From Microthrixaceae bacterium (GTDB lineage Bacteria > Actinomycetota > Acidimicrobiia > Acidimicrobiales > Microtrichaceae), in NCBI GenBank assembly GCA_023957975.1, contig JAMLGM010000004.1, forward strand, positions 310,001 through 374,000: a stretch of DNA of 64,000 bases. Direction: 5' to 3'. Below the pieces are notes generated by a model. That model had not been told where the DNA came from. It was given only the letters and a program-made list of their open reading frames with translations, and ran no database searches. Position numbers and translations under genes: made by a program. Shown piece after piece: positions 53,957 to 62,957 of the stretch; positions within the stretch are counted from its first letter, which is position 1; each line of letters starts with the position of its first letter.

Positions 53957-55696
53957 TCAGCCTCCGATCCCGGGAATCAAACCTCCACTTGGGCCGTACT
54001 CACCGATCCGGTACCGACGATTCGGCTCGGTCTCGACATACGCGCCGGCCTTTCCGGTCTGGATCGATTTCTGGTTGGGGTTCCAGTAGATCTCGCGGCT
54101 GTCCTCGCTGGTGGTGTAGTCGCCAGGTCCGAACTTCCAGGTACCGAGCTGCCCCTTGGATTCGGGATACTCGAACATGCCGCGCTGAAACTCCGCAGGG
54201 TTCAGCTTCGGCCCGGCCATCTGCACGCCGATCGCCACGAGTTGCAGCTGGGCGTACATCAAGTCGACCCCGATCGATGGCTCATCCTTGCGGACGGCCT
54301 TGTAGGCCGAGTAGCCGACTCCGCGGCCCTGCGCCACGGTTGCGCCCGAATAGCTGATACCGATGGATCGGCTCCATTGGTTCTTGTCGAATAGGCGCCC
54401 GACGATGTCCTGGTCGGTCAGCGCCACACCGGTGTTGAGCCATTCTGGGGTGTAGTTCTGTTCGCTGGCCTTGGGCGTCAACACTCCGAGGAGCAACGGG
54501 TCACAGAAGCACGCGACCGAGGTCACGCCCGCTTGTTGCAGTCGGGAGATGATCGTGGCCGACTGGGTCGTCATCGTGTTGAGATCGGGGGTGTAGGGCA
54601 CGACGTCGGCCGGCTCCACACCGCCCTTGCGGAGTTGGTTGAGCCCGTCCTGCAGACAGTCCTGGTACCACGACGAGTTCGGCACGACGATTCCGAGCTT
54701 GCGCGGTTGGCTGCTGAGCGTGCCGCCGGCATTCTGTGCTGGCTTTCCGGCCATGCGGCTGAGGTAGTAGCTCGTCACGTTCTCGGCGATCGCGCTGCAG
54801 TCGATGAACTGGCTCCACACGTACGGGGCGCGTTGGGTCATCCATGCCCGCGACAGATACGGGGCGCCGACGGCGATGACGCGCTGTGAGGCCAACGCGT
54901 CGATGTAGGGAGGCGTAATGGCCGACACATCGGCGAACGCCTTGATCTCCTGGGCGACCTTCAACGCGTCGTTGCGTGCGAATTCCTGGCCACCGCCGAG
55001 CACCTCTTTGAGGACGTCGCCCCGACCGGTGTAGATCTCCAACTTCAGCTTGCGTCCGTAGAACTGATACGCCTTGTTGAAGTACTCGACGAGACCCTCA
55101 AGGGTGCGAACGATGTCGCTTTCGTCCTCGGGCGGAAGTTCGGCCCCGGCCTTCTTGGAGATGGCATCGACGAGGCCCGACGCGAAGGACTGGATTCGCA
55201 CCGAGATGACGATGTCGGTGCCAGTGACGCCCTGCGAGGTCGCCCCGCCGTTGTCGCCGCCCGTCCACGTGCGACACGGCGGCGAATACGGGTCGGCTTT
55301 CACCTGTCGTCCGGTGCAGGCCTGGGCCTGACCCGGCGCTCCCGGGGAACCGGCTTTGGCCGCCGCCCCACCGGTTCTGGCCGTTGCCGAACCCAGGGCT
55401 CCTCCGCCCGCCGCCGATGCCGGATCGGTTCCGTCGCCGGCTGCGAGCGGATCAACGACCGTGTCGTCGGCGGCGATCGCGGTCTCGTCGAGGACTTCGC
55501 TCGCGGCGCCGTCGGCCTCATCACCTGAGGCGGCCTCGGTCAACGTTGCCGGGTCGACGTTGACCTGCCGCACGAGTTCCTTGTCGACCGACGGCACGAG
55601 CAGTGCCATCGCCGTGAACATCGCCGCGAATCCGATGAGCGGGCCGTACCCGCGAAACAAGCGTCCGGCGATACCGCCGGTGGTGGGCTTCGCCAT
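53957..55696 (-). CDS. Branched-chain amino acid-type substrate-binding protein, membrane-anchored
   Basis: This 579-residue protein has an N-terminal membrane helix (about residues 17-34) without a lipobox, a low-complexity Asp/Ala/Gly/Thr linker (50-125), and a periplasmic-binding fold from about residue 150 (VTGTDIVISVRIQSFA, PYIDALASQRVIAVGAPYLS, KLGIVVPNSSWYQDC, VTSVACFCDPLLLGVL). It should capture substrate for the fused transporter. Anchoring by a helix rather than a lipid is a difference from typical LivK proteins. Substrate unknown. Stop and start of the gene upstream share one base. Confidence 0.85.
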   Translation of the reverse strand: MAKPTTGGIAGRLFRGYGPLIGFAAMFTAMALLVPSVDKELVRQVNVDPATLTEAASGDEADGAASEVLDETAIAADDTVVDPLAAGDGTDPASAAGGGALGSATARTGGAAAKAGSPGAPGQAQACTGRQVKADPYSPPCRTWTGGDNGGATSQGVTGTDIVISVRIQSFASGLVDAISKKAGAELPPEDESDIVRTLEGLVEYFNKAYQFYGRKLKLEIYTGRGDVLKEVLGGGQEFARNDALKVAQEIKAFADVSAITPPYIDALASQRVIAVGAPYLSRAWMTQRAPYVWSQFIDCSAIAENVTSYYLSRMAGKPAQNAGGTLSSQPRKLGIVVPNSSWYQDCLQDGLNQLRKGGVEPADVVPYTPDLNTMTTQSATIISRLQQAGVTSVACFCDPLLLGVLTPKASEQNYTPEWLNTGVALTDQDIVGRLFDKNQWSRSIGISYSGATVAQGRGVGYSAYKAVRKDEPSIGVDLMYAQLQLVAIGVQMAGPKLNPAEFQRGMFEYPESKGQLGTWKFGPGDYTTSEDSREIYWNPNQKSIQTGKAGAYVETEPNRRYRIGEYGPSGGLIPGIGG

Positions 55697-57228
55697 CAGT
55701 CCGTAATCTCCCGTTTGTTGCGCCGCATCATGAATCGGTCGGCGCCGGCGAGGGCGATGAGCCCCACCACGCCCAGGCCACCGACGGCAGCAGCAGCGCC
55801 GCCGGTCTTGCCTTTGGTGATCTGACTCGTGACCGGCTCGATCGCGGTCGCGGCCATCCGTTGTTGCTTCTTTTGGGCCACCGTCGTCGGAGACGCCTCA
55901 ACCGCTGCCACCGGTGCCGACTCGAAGGTGTCGACCGGCGCGTAGTCCGAGGAGTCGTCGAAATTGCCGAAGGACCCCGAACTCCCCAGGTCGGGTGTGG
56001 CGAAGTCGAGCACCTCGGTCGGTGCCTCCACCGCCAGGTCGAGCGGCGCGGCCGCTTGCGGTTCCTCGAGGGTCAAGCCCAGATCCAGTGCGTCCGGAAA
56101 CTCGGTCGCCGCGGTCATCGCCGACACGCCGCCGATGCTGAATCCGGTCGAACCCGTGCCACCCAGCACCCCCAGGGTCAGGTCGAGAACCTGCAGCAGA
56201 CCCTGGTTGTTGCAGTCCTGCTCCAACTGTTCCCGATAGCTCTTTTCCTTGATCGGCTCCAGAAACTCGAACAGCGGCTTCAGGAACCCCTTGCCGATCG
56301 GCGGGTTCAGAATCCCCAACTCGAGTGGTGACACCGTGACGGTCCCGTCGGCGACCTCGACGGTCGGGTACTTCACGTACACCCCGAGGAACCCGAGCAG
56401 GTTGGCGACCCCACCAGCGACGTTGTTGAAATCGCCGGGAAACGACGATGCCGACCGTTCGATGCCGAACACCGTGGCCTTGGTGAAGGTGAATGACCCC
56501 TCGGCGGTCTCGGTGGCGCCGGATCGGGCGATCGCCTCCCAACGAGGGTTGTAGATGGTGATGATGTCGCCGAACACCCGGAGGCGATCGCCCTTGGTGA
56601 CGGCCCTGGCCTCGCGCACGCCGTTGTTGACGCTGGTCGTGACCTCGGTGCTGCCCCCGTCGAGGGCCAGCAATCCCAGGTCCTGGGTCACGGTCGTGGT
56701 GGAGGCGCTCGAGGTGACGGGCGAGGGTGTGGCATCGGCGAACTGGGTGCCCAGCACCCCACCGAACTCGGTGCGCCCCGGAGAGCGGACTTCGAGCGGG
56801 GTGAGCTGCGTGGTCGTGCGCCGCGAATCTGCGGTGGTCGGCGCAGGGAGCATCTCTTCGGGGATGATGGCCGGGAGCTCGCCGCACTGCGACGAGGGGC
56901 CGAGGAACAGCTCGAGCAATCCGAGGTCGAGAACCGTGCCACCCGATTTGGCGGTCGCGTTCTGGTAGCTGGCGATGGAGTTCCCCAGCCCGAATTCGAT
57001 CGGCGCTCCGCTGCCGGGACTCAGGCCGACCGTCACCGTCTTTGCCACGGCGGTGGCCTCACCGGGGATGAATTCGGCGCTCTGCGCACCGGCGGTGGCC
57101 TGAACCGCGGAAGCGGCGACCACGAGTGCGGCACAGGACGCCACCGCGACCCGATGCCCCCGTCGCCACCGCGGCGCGGACGATCTCGGCGGCGTCGACG
57201 GGTGGGTCTGCCTGGCTCGCCCTGTCAT
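55696..57228 (-). CDS. Exported protein of unknown function, first gene of the transporter operon
   Basis: This 510-residue protein has a signal peptide (basic start, then VAVASCAALVVAASAVQATAG, residues 25-45) and a C-terminal membrane helix GGLGVVGLIALAGADRFMM followed by RRNKREITD, the layout of a cell-surface-anchored protein. No LPXTG motif. The middle is rich in beta-like repeats with LDLGLLELFLG, LGLLALDGGST and LGVYVKYP. I do not recognise it. Its stop overlaps the SBP start, so it is coupled to the uptake system. Start at 57228 is a guess between several ATG/GTG codons. Confidence 0.65.
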   Translation of the reverse strand: MTGRARQTHPSTPPRSSAPRWRRGHRVAVASCAALVVAASAVQATAGAQSAEFIPGEATAVAKTVTVGLSPGSGAPIEFGLGNSIASYQNATAKSGGTVLDLGLLELFLGPSSQCGELPAIIPEEMLPAPTTADSRRTTTQLTPLEVRSPGRTEFGGVLGTQFADATPSPVTSSASTTTVTQDLGLLALDGGSTEVTTSVNNGVREARAVTKGDRLRVFGDIITIYNPRWEAIARSGATETAEGSFTFTKATVFGIERSASSFPGDFNNVAGGVANLLGFLGVYVKYPTVEVADGTVTVSPLELGILNPPIGKGFLKPLFEFLEPIKEKSYREQLEQDCNNQGLLQVLDLTLGVLGGTGSTGFSIGGVSAMTAATEFPDALDLGLTLEEPQAAAPLDLAVEAPTEVLDFATPDLGSSGSFGNFDDSSDYAPVDTFESAPVAAVEASPTTVAQKKQQRMAATAIEPVTSQITKGKTGGAAAAVGGLGVVGLIALAGADRFMMRRNKREITD

Positions 57229-57301
57229 ATGGATCGCCCCCGAGTCGCTTCGGCCGACACCGTGATCGTTCAGCGTCCATCGAACGCAGACCCAGGCGCC
57301 T

Positions 57302-57329
57302 CGGTGGGGAGCACAGCCGTTCCCCACCG
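57302..57329 (-). promoter_or_regulatory. leader hairpin of the transporter operon
   Basis: Perfect 9-base arms CGGTGGGGA and TCCCCACCG enclose a 10-base loop in the 5' leader, about 75 bases before the chosen start. Confidence 0.5.
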
Positions 57330-57334
57330 CTCCG

Positions 57335-57357
57335 ACAGTGTGACGAACGACACTGTA
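57335..57357 (-). promoter_or_regulatory. promoter and inverted repeat of the transporter operon
   Basis: ACAGTGT and ACACTGT form an inverted repeat with an 8-base spacer. The minus-strand TACAGT (57352-57357) is a likely -10 box, so the repeat would span the start of transcription. It may bind a regulator. Confidence 0.45.
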
Positions 57358-57434
57358 GCGAACAACCCCACCTCAGGATGAACTTCCCGAAATCCATCTC
57401 TCAGCTTGAGGTGCGGGGCCAGAACGAGGAGCCC

Positions 57435-57473
57435 GACCGCCAGGATCGACCGCCAGGATCGACCGCCAGGATC
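57435..57473. repeat. 13-bp tandem repeat, three copies
   Basis: GACCGCCAGGATC occurs three times without a gap, between the transporter operon promoter and the sugar transferase stop. Related pieces (AGGATC plus GGCGGCGACGCGA) follow twice. Confidence 0.8.
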
Positions 57474-57503
57474 GGGCGGCGACGCGAGCAGGCGGCGCCA
57501 GGA

Positions 57504-59105
57504 TCAGGCGGCGACGCGATCCTCCGCTGGCACCGATGCCCGACCCCGACGAACGACACGAGCCAGGATCGAGCTGCAGGTCTGCAACATCAAGATGATG
57601 TCGATCGTAAGCGTCCAGTTGTCGACGTAGAACAGATCGAGGCGTCGGTACGCCGAGAACGACGGGTTCTCGCGCGCTTCCACCTGCCACAGGCCGGTCA
57701 CTCCCGGCCGCACGGTGAAGCGGCGCATGAGTTCGTCGTCGAACATCTCGACCTCCCGCGGCAGCGGGGGGCGCGGCCCCACCAGGCTCATCGAGCCGTT
57801 CAAGACGTTGAAGAGTTGCGGGATCTCGTCGAAGCTCGTCGCCTCGAGCACCCGGCCAACCTTCGTACGCCGTGGGTCGTTCTCGAGCTTGAACAGCACG
57901 CCGTCGCGACCGTTGCCCATCATCTGACGCACCTCGTCGAGACGGGCTTCGGCGTCGGGCACCATCGTGCGCAGCTTGTAGACCTCGAAGGTCTGGCCGT
58001 TGAGCCCCACCCGCTCCTGCTTGAACAGCACGGGGCCTCGATCGCCGAGTTTGATGGCCAGCGCCGCAAGCGCAAGAAACGGTGAAATCACGACGAGGGC
58101 AACCGCCGACGCGGTGACGTCGATCACCCGCTTGGTGACCCGGCGCCACGGTGCAGAAATCGGCGCCTCAAGGTAGAACAGCGGTTCGTGCGCCATCGGC
58201 AGAGGACGCAAGCGGCGCTGGTCGATTCCGAGCAGACCAGACGACAGGTGCACGTGAACGTCGTGGCGCAGCAGTTCGCGCGACACCTGGTTCAGTTCTC
58301 CGCCCCGAAGCGCACTCACGGCGATGATCACTCCGTCGGCCCGATGGTGCGCCACTGCGTTGAGCGCCTCGTCGACCGGACCGACAAAGGGAATGGACCA
58401 GTCGCGGGCGTCGTACCCCTCGCGATCTCCCACCACAGCGACGACCCGGTAGCCGAGTTCCGGATGGACACTCAACAACTCGCGAAGTGAGGCGGCTTCC
58501 TCGTTCGTGCCGACCAGCACGAGTCCGCGCTGGTATCGCCCATGGGCGCGCTCGGTGCGCAGCCACGACGTGTACATGCCTCGGCCGACGGCGAGGAACC
58601 CGAACGACAGCACCGCGCCGACCACGATTCGCTCATCCGCGTACTCGAGATTGCCGATCCGTGCGAGTGCACCCGCCCAGATTGCTCCGGCGAGCGCAGA
58701 GCGGCCAAGTCCGGACAGTTCCATCGAACGTCTCGAGGCGACACGAGCCTTCTGAAGGCGCATACCGGCCATCGCACCCATCTGCAGCAGCATCGCCGTC
58801 GCAGCGACCAACAACACCGCAGAATCGCGCCGATCGACCGCCCCGGGAAACGGCAGCACCAACGACAGGCCCCATCCGAAGATCACCGAGCTGACATCGA
58901 CAAGCACCAGTCGACGCTTCAGGGTGGACGCTCCCTGCGGGCGACCTTGGGAGTCTCCAAAGGGACCGTCAAGATGGCGTACCGGAAGCGAAAGGACGTC
59001 GGCCTGCCCGTTTACGGCCGGACCGCCCGAGGCGTCCGAGGACCTGAACTCTTCCCTTCGCCGCTCACCGACCGTTTCCGGTGGAGCCACTGACTCGCTC
59101 GTCAT
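57504..59105 (-). CDS. Polyprenyl-phosphate sugar-1-phosphate transferase
   Basis: This 533-residue membrane protein has four to five N-terminal helices (about residues 65-190), a CoA-binding-like Rossmann region (GLVLVGTNEEAASLRELL), a further helix near residue 328-350, and the bacterial sugar transferase domain with LFKQERVGLNG, VYKLRTMVPDAE, TSFDEIPQLFNVLNG and MSLVGPRPPLPREVE. It places the first sugar phosphate on the lipid carrier for exopolysaccharide or glycan synthesis. GAGGAAAAG precedes the ATG. Confidence 0.9.
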   Translation of the reverse strand: MTSESVAPPETVGERRREEFRSSDASGGPAVNGQADVLSLPVRHLDGPFGDSQGRPQGASTLKRRLVLVDVSSVIFGWGLSLVLPFPGAVDRRDSAVLLVAATAMLLQMGAMAGMRLQKARVASRRSMELSGLGRSALAGAIWAGALARIGNLEYADERIVVGAVLSFGFLAVGRGMYTSWLRTERAHGRYQRGLVLVGTNEEAASLRELLSVHPELGYRVVAVVGDREGYDARDWSIPFVGPVDEALNAVAHHRADGVIIAVSALRGGELNQVSRELLRHDVHVHLSSGLLGIDQRRLRPLPMAHEPLFYLEAPISAPWRRVTKRVIDVTASAVALVVISPFLALAALAIKLGDRGPVLFKQERVGLNGQTFEVYKLRTMVPDAEARLDEVRQMMGNGRDGVLFKLENDPRRTKVGRVLEATSFDEIPQLFNVLNGSMSLVGPRPPLPREVEMFDDELMRRFTVRPGVTGLWQVEARENPSFSAYRRLDLFYVDNWTLTIDIILMLQTCSSILARVVRRGRASVPAEDRVAA

Positions 59106-59528
59106 GCCTGCTTTTCCTCAATCACAATCGTCTAGAGAGCGACCCCAGTCGCACGCGCCCTAGCTTCCGGTGAAGGCCCCAGCCTTCGAAGCGATCCGAT
59201 CCGAAACCGTCCGAATCGCTCATAAATGCAAATATGGCCGACGGTCTCGTAGGGCGTAAACGCTGGCTCCGAGTGGCCGCCTCCGACTGCCAACGTAAAC
59301 GCGTCTGCTCACTCCATCAAGCACCGTTGCGCGGAAAATTCGATGAACCGCCGGATGGACTACAGCACGTCGATTCTGGTAGGCCGAATGGCTCTCCCCC
59401 TGTGCCCGTGGGCTTTCACGGGTTTGGAGAGATCCGCCTACAGCAAATTTCACCGTTGTAGTGTGCCACAATTCATACCGAATGTGGAGAACGCTGCCAC
59501 TTGGGTATTTACCGCGGTCGGCAACCCG
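59106..59528. other. 423-bp intergenic region
   Basis: The region lies upstream of the sugar transferase (minus) and downstream of the thioesterase (minus). Its composition is less GC-rich than the genes. It holds the ribosome binding site of the transferase and AT-rich stretches such as TTTGCATTTATGAG on the minus strand (59217-59235). I see no gene, tRNA or strong repeat; the small frames present look like chance. Confidence 0.5.
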
Positions 59529-60413
59529 CTATTGATCCGAATTCGCGGGGCCCGATCGAGACGTTGCACGCTCGCGCCGGTCGCGAAGCAGCACTTCCTG
59601 AGCAACGGACGCGACGTGCAGCCCCGACTCATCGAAGATCTGCCCGACCGCCAGGCCCCGACCGCGCACGAAGCCGTGGCACCGAAAATCGTGGAGATGC
59701 CAGCGATCCGCCCGCATCGGACGGTGAAACCAGATGGTGTGATCGAGGCTCGCCGTGAACAACACCGAGTACAGGACCTCGTCGGGTTCACGCCCAATCG
59801 GGTGAGCACGCACCACCGCATCGGTCGGAAGATCGTCCGAAAGATAAGCAAGTGATGCGAAATGCACGAGGAGATCTTGCGGGTGAAGATCCACCGCGTC
59901 GACGGTTGAATCACCGATTGGACGGGTCGTTCGCATCCATGCCGTGGCCCGTCCAATTCCTGCGGTGTCATCTCGTTGCATGTCGCGCGGAATGAAGGCG
60001 CGTTCGAACTCGTCGCTCCATCCCGTGACCTCAAGCTCCGAAGGAGGCGGAAGGTCCGCCGGCAACACCACATGGTCGAGGTCGACCGAGGCCTCGTCGG
60101 CCTGGAACGACGCCTCGAGGTTGAGGATGGCGCCAGTGGCCTGCCGCGCCACCACCCGGCGGGTGGCGAACGATCGTCCGTTGCGAAGCCGCTCCACCTC
60201 GTAGCGAACGGGCTCATCCTGGTCGCCTCGACGGATGAAGTACGCGCGCAGCGAATGGACCGCGAGGCCGTCATCCACGCTCGATGCCGCCGACAGCAGC
60301 GACTGGGCGACGATCTGACCCCCGTAGAGTCCGCCCCAGGGGTAACGCGGCCCCGTTCCCACGAAGGTCTCGGGACCATGGGACGACAGCGACAAAATCT
60401 CAGACAATTTCAT
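59529..60413 (-). CDS. tesB: Acyl-CoA thioesterase II
   Basis: This 294-residue double hot-dog protein has the TesB layout: RYPWGGLYGGQIVAQSLLSA, then AVHSLRAYFIRRGD, and in the second half ASLDHTIWFHRPMRADRWHLHD with the catalytic Asp and nearby polar residues. It hydrolyses acyl-CoA to free acid and CoA. Its start overlaps the preceding monooxygenase gene by 14 bases, suggesting one operon. Confidence 0.9.
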   Translation of the reverse strand: MKLSEILSLSSHGPETFVGTGPRYPWGGLYGGQIVAQSLLSAASSVDDGLAVHSLRAYFIRRGDQDEPVRYEVERLRNGRSFATRRVVARQATGAILNLEASFQADEASVDLDHVVLPADLPPPSELEVTGWSDEFERAFIPRDMQRDDTAGIGRATAWMRTTRPIGDSTVDAVDLHPQDLLVHFASLAYLSDDLPTDAVVRAHPIGREPDEVLYSVLFTASLDHTIWFHRPMRADRWHLHDFRCHGFVRGRGLAVGQIFDESGLHVASVAQEVLLRDRRERATSRSGPANSDQ

Positions 60414-61917
60414 GACGAAGCTCCGGGGAGGTTGTTGCCGCCACCGCGCGATGGCGACGCACGTGGTCGCCTCGACGAATCCCGCGCATGCGTTTCCAGT
60501 AGGTCACCGTGAACGCCGGCCAGTTGTTGGTCACGATGCCGTGTTCGTTCTTGTACCAACTGTCACAGGAGGCCACCCAAACGGAGTCGCCCGCCCGCCG
60601 TTGCACGTCGACGTTGTAGCGATCCATGGCGTCTCGGCGCACGTCGATCCAGGCGAGGTGTTGATCGCGCAACTCCTTGACCATCTCGACGATGTAGCGG
60701 CTCTGCTGTTCGATCATGAAGATGATCGAGTTGTGGCCGAGGTTGGTGTTGGGACCGTAGAGCATGAACAGGTTCGGGAACCCTGCAACCGCCACACCGA
60801 GGTAGGCAACAGCGCCCTTGGCCCAGGCCTCGTTCAGATCGCGGCCGTCACGGCCGATCACCGTCATCGGGGCGAGGAACTCCGTCGAGCGGAACCCGGT
60901 CCCCCAGATGATCGTGTCGACCTCGTGTCGCCGACCATCGACGGTGACCACCGCGTCGGGTTCGATGTGGTCGATGTGGTCGAGTTCGACGTGCACGTTG
61001 TCGCGCATCAACGCCGCGTAGTAGTCGCTCGACAGCAGGATCCGCTTGCATCCGATCGGATAGTCGGGAATCACCGCCTCGCTGGGCAGCACCGCGGTGA
61101 CGGGCTCCAAGGCTCGCGTGATGACGCGTTCGAGCAACCGCGCCGCGCGAGAGGAGCGGCGAAGCAACGCGAAGTTCGCCTCGAGCCGCCAGTAGATCGA
61201 CCATCGGTGCAGCCGCTGGGTCGCCGGAAACCGGGCGAACATTCGCTGACGCCACCCGGGGTACTCGCCGTCGCGCTTGTCGATCACCCAGTTCGCGCTG
61301 CGTTGGAACACCGTCAGCTCCGAGGCCTGTTCGGCCACGTGCGGGATGAACTGCAGCGCGCTCGCCCCGTTACCGACGACCGCGACTCGACGTCCCGACA
61401 GATCGACCGAGTGGTCCCAATGCGCCGAGTGGAACATGTCGCCGGCGAACTGCGACAGCCCGTCGATTTCGGGAACATAGGCGCGATTGAGCTGTCCGAG
61501 CCCCGACACGACGACGTCGAAGTCCTCGGCGCCAGCGTCGGTGACCACCCGCCACGTCCCGGTGTTCTCGTCGAAGGTCGCCGAGCGGACCTCGGTGTTG
61601 AACCGGATCAGCCTCCGGAGCCCGTAGCGGTCGGTGATCTCCTCGAAGTAGGCGAGAATCTCCGGTTGCTGTGCGAATTTCCGGGTCCAGTCGCCCTTCG
61701 ACGCGAACGAGTACGAGTACAGATGCGAAGGAACATCGCAGGCCGCACCCGGATAGGTGTTCGCCCGCCACGTTCCCCCGACCCCGTCGGACTTCTCGAA
61801 CATCGTGATGTCGTCGAGGCCGGCTTCGATGAGTTTGATGGCGGTGCAGATGCCCGCAGCACCGGCTCCGAAGATCGCGATCCTGGGTGACGCCTCGACG
61901 GTTGGTGCCATGGCCAC
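60400..61917 (-). CDS. Flavin-containing monooxygenase (Baeyer-Villiger type)
   Basis: This 505-residue enzyme has FAD motif IFGAGAAGICTAIKLIEAG, the NADPH motif VVGNGASALQFIP, and the Baeyer-Villiger fingerprint FxGxxxHxxxW as FAGDMFHSAHW. It should insert oxygen into a ketone or hydroxylate a substrate. Start GTG 61917 or ATG 61911. Together with thioesterase and an acyltransferase it may modify a steroid or lipid. Confidence 0.88.
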   Translation of the reverse strand: MAMAPTVEASPRIAIFGAGAAGICTAIKLIEAGLDDITMFEKSDGVGGTWRANTYPGAACDVPSHLYSYSFASKGDWTRKFAQQPEILAYFEEITDRYGLRRLIRFNTEVRSATFDENTGTWRVVTDAGAEDFDVVVSGLGQLNRAYVPEIDGLSQFAGDMFHSAHWDHSVDLSGRRVAVVGNGASALQFIPHVAEQASELTVFQRSANWVIDKRDGEYPGWRQRMFARFPATQRLHRWSIYWRLEANFALLRRSSRAARLLERVITRALEPVTAVLPSEAVIPDYPIGCKRILLSSDYYAALMRDNVHVELDHIDHIEPDAVVTVDGRRHEVDTIIWGTGFRSTEFLAPMTVIGRDGRDLNEAWAKGAVAYLGVAVAGFPNLFMLYGPNTNLGHNSIIFMIEQQSRYIVEMVKELRDQHLAWIDVRRDAMDRYNVDVQRRAGDSVWVASCDSWYKNEHGIVTNNWPAFTVTYWKRMRGIRRGDHVRRHRAVAATTSPELRHEIV

Positions 61918-61920
61918 GTT

Positions 61921-62652
61921 TTAGACGACCTGGTCTCCTTCGGGAGCCGCGTTCTCAAAATCCTTCGTGACGGCCTCGGGCCCCGGCCGCTTCCAACCCA
62001 GATCGGGATCGTGAACGCGCACGATCCGCGCCGGACTGCCAACCGCGACGCTGTAGTCCGGCAGATCACCGGTCACGATGCTTCCGGCGCCGACCACCAC
62101 ATGGCGTCCGATGGTGACCCCCGGCAGCACGACCGTGTTGTGGCCGAGCCACGAACCCGACCCGATGTGGACCGGCAACTCCCCCATGCTCTGCTGGCTG
62201 ATGGGGACGTCGAGATCTTCATAGCCGTGGTTCATGTCGGTGATGTGCACGTTGTGCCCGGTCCAGACGTCATCGCCGATCTCGATGAGCCGATGTCCGA
62301 CGATCGACGACCCGCGCCCGATGAGGCAACGGTCGCCGATCACCACGACCCGATCCGACAGGCCCGGGTGGTTCGGCCCCCAGCCGGCCGACAGCACGCC
62401 ATGGCCGCTGATCATCGTGCCCGAACCGATGTGGATCGCCTGGGGGTTCATGATCGTGTCGTACGGGAAACACACGATGCTGCCCTCGCCGAGCGACCCG
62501 AACGCACGGCCGGCCTTCGAGTTCGGACCGATCGCGCCCATGGATTTGTAGGTGTCCCAGGTCCAGCGCACCACCGGCCCAGCGGCGGCATAGATCGCCT
62601 TTCGCGCCCGCTGACGCAGCCTGCCCTCGTTGAACTCGTAACTCCAGACCAT
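61921..62652 (-). CDS. Hexapeptide-repeat acyltransferase
   Basis: This 243-residue protein has left-handed beta-helix repeats, for example IHIGSGTMISGHGVLSAGWG, VVIGDRCLIGRGSSIVGH, and VHIGSGSWLGHNTVVLPG with VTIGRHVVVGAGSIVTGD. The catalytic His is probably in HITDMNHGYED. It transfers an acetyl or other acyl group to a sugar or similar substrate. TAGCGT lies nine bases before its ATG. It is the first gene of a run with the monooxygenase and thioesterase. Confidence 0.87.
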   Translation of the reverse strand: MVWSYEFNEGRLRQRARKAIYAAAGPVVRWTWDTYKSMGAIGPNSKAGRAFGSLGEGSIVCFPYDTIMNPQAIHIGSGTMISGHGVLSAGWGPNHPGLSDRVVVIGDRCLIGRGSSIVGHRLIEIGDDVWTGHNVHITDMNHGYEDLDVPISQQSMGELPVHIGSGSWLGHNTVVLPGVTIGRHVVVGAGSIVTGDLPDYSVAVGSPARIVRVHDPDLGWKRPGPEAVTKDFENAAPEGDQVV

Positions 62653-62684
62653 CGCCGGGCGACGCTAACAGTTCGTTTCCGGGG

Positions 62685-62849
62685 TCAGCTTGAGGCGTCG
62701 GTGCAGCGCGGGCACCGGATCGTCTCGGGTTTGACCCCGACGATCGTGACGGGTGCGCCGCATTGGTCGCATTGTTCCATGAACAACTCGGCGGCCACGC
62801 CGCCCTGCTTGGAATCTTCGTTCTTCGGCTGACGTGCCAGTTGACCCAT
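62685..62849 (-). CDS. 54-residue zinc-ribbon microprotein
   Basis: From ATG at 62849 a short frame codes a 54-residue protein: a polar N-terminus, then EQCDQCGAPVTIVG and TIRCPRCTD, giving a CxxC-x(18)-CxxC four-cysteine zinc ribbon. Immediately upstream on the minus strand is TAGGCT, six bases, then ATG, the leaderless pattern seen for many genes here. The short size hides it from simple ORF finding. The role is unknown; small zinc ribbons often bind RNA polymerase or ribosomal partners. Confidence 0.7.
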   Translation of the reverse strand: MGQLARQPKNEDSKQGGVAAELFMEQCDQCGAPVTIVGVKPETIRCPRCTDASS

Positions 62850-62855
62850 GGGCGC

Positions 62856-62861
62856 AGCCTA
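62856..62861 (-). promoter_or_regulatory. -10 box, leaderless start of the microprotein
   Basis: On the minus strand TAGGCT is followed by six bases and ATG at 62849. Confidence 0.55.
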
Positions 62862-62957
62862 CGCCGAGAGCACCGACTTGAACGCGCGTGGCGCCCACCC
62901 GAACCAGATGGCGCTGCGACGGCTCAGGTTTCGGGGGCGTCGGCCGACAAATCAACC

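Noticed and set aside
57435..57473. 13-bp repeats as iterons of a replication origin
   Set aside because: Only three copies, GC-rich, and no dnaA, rep gene or AT-rich region nearby.
59220..59471. 83-residue minus-strand frame in the intergenic region
   Set aside because: No ribosome binding site, no motif and unbalanced composition; looks like chance.
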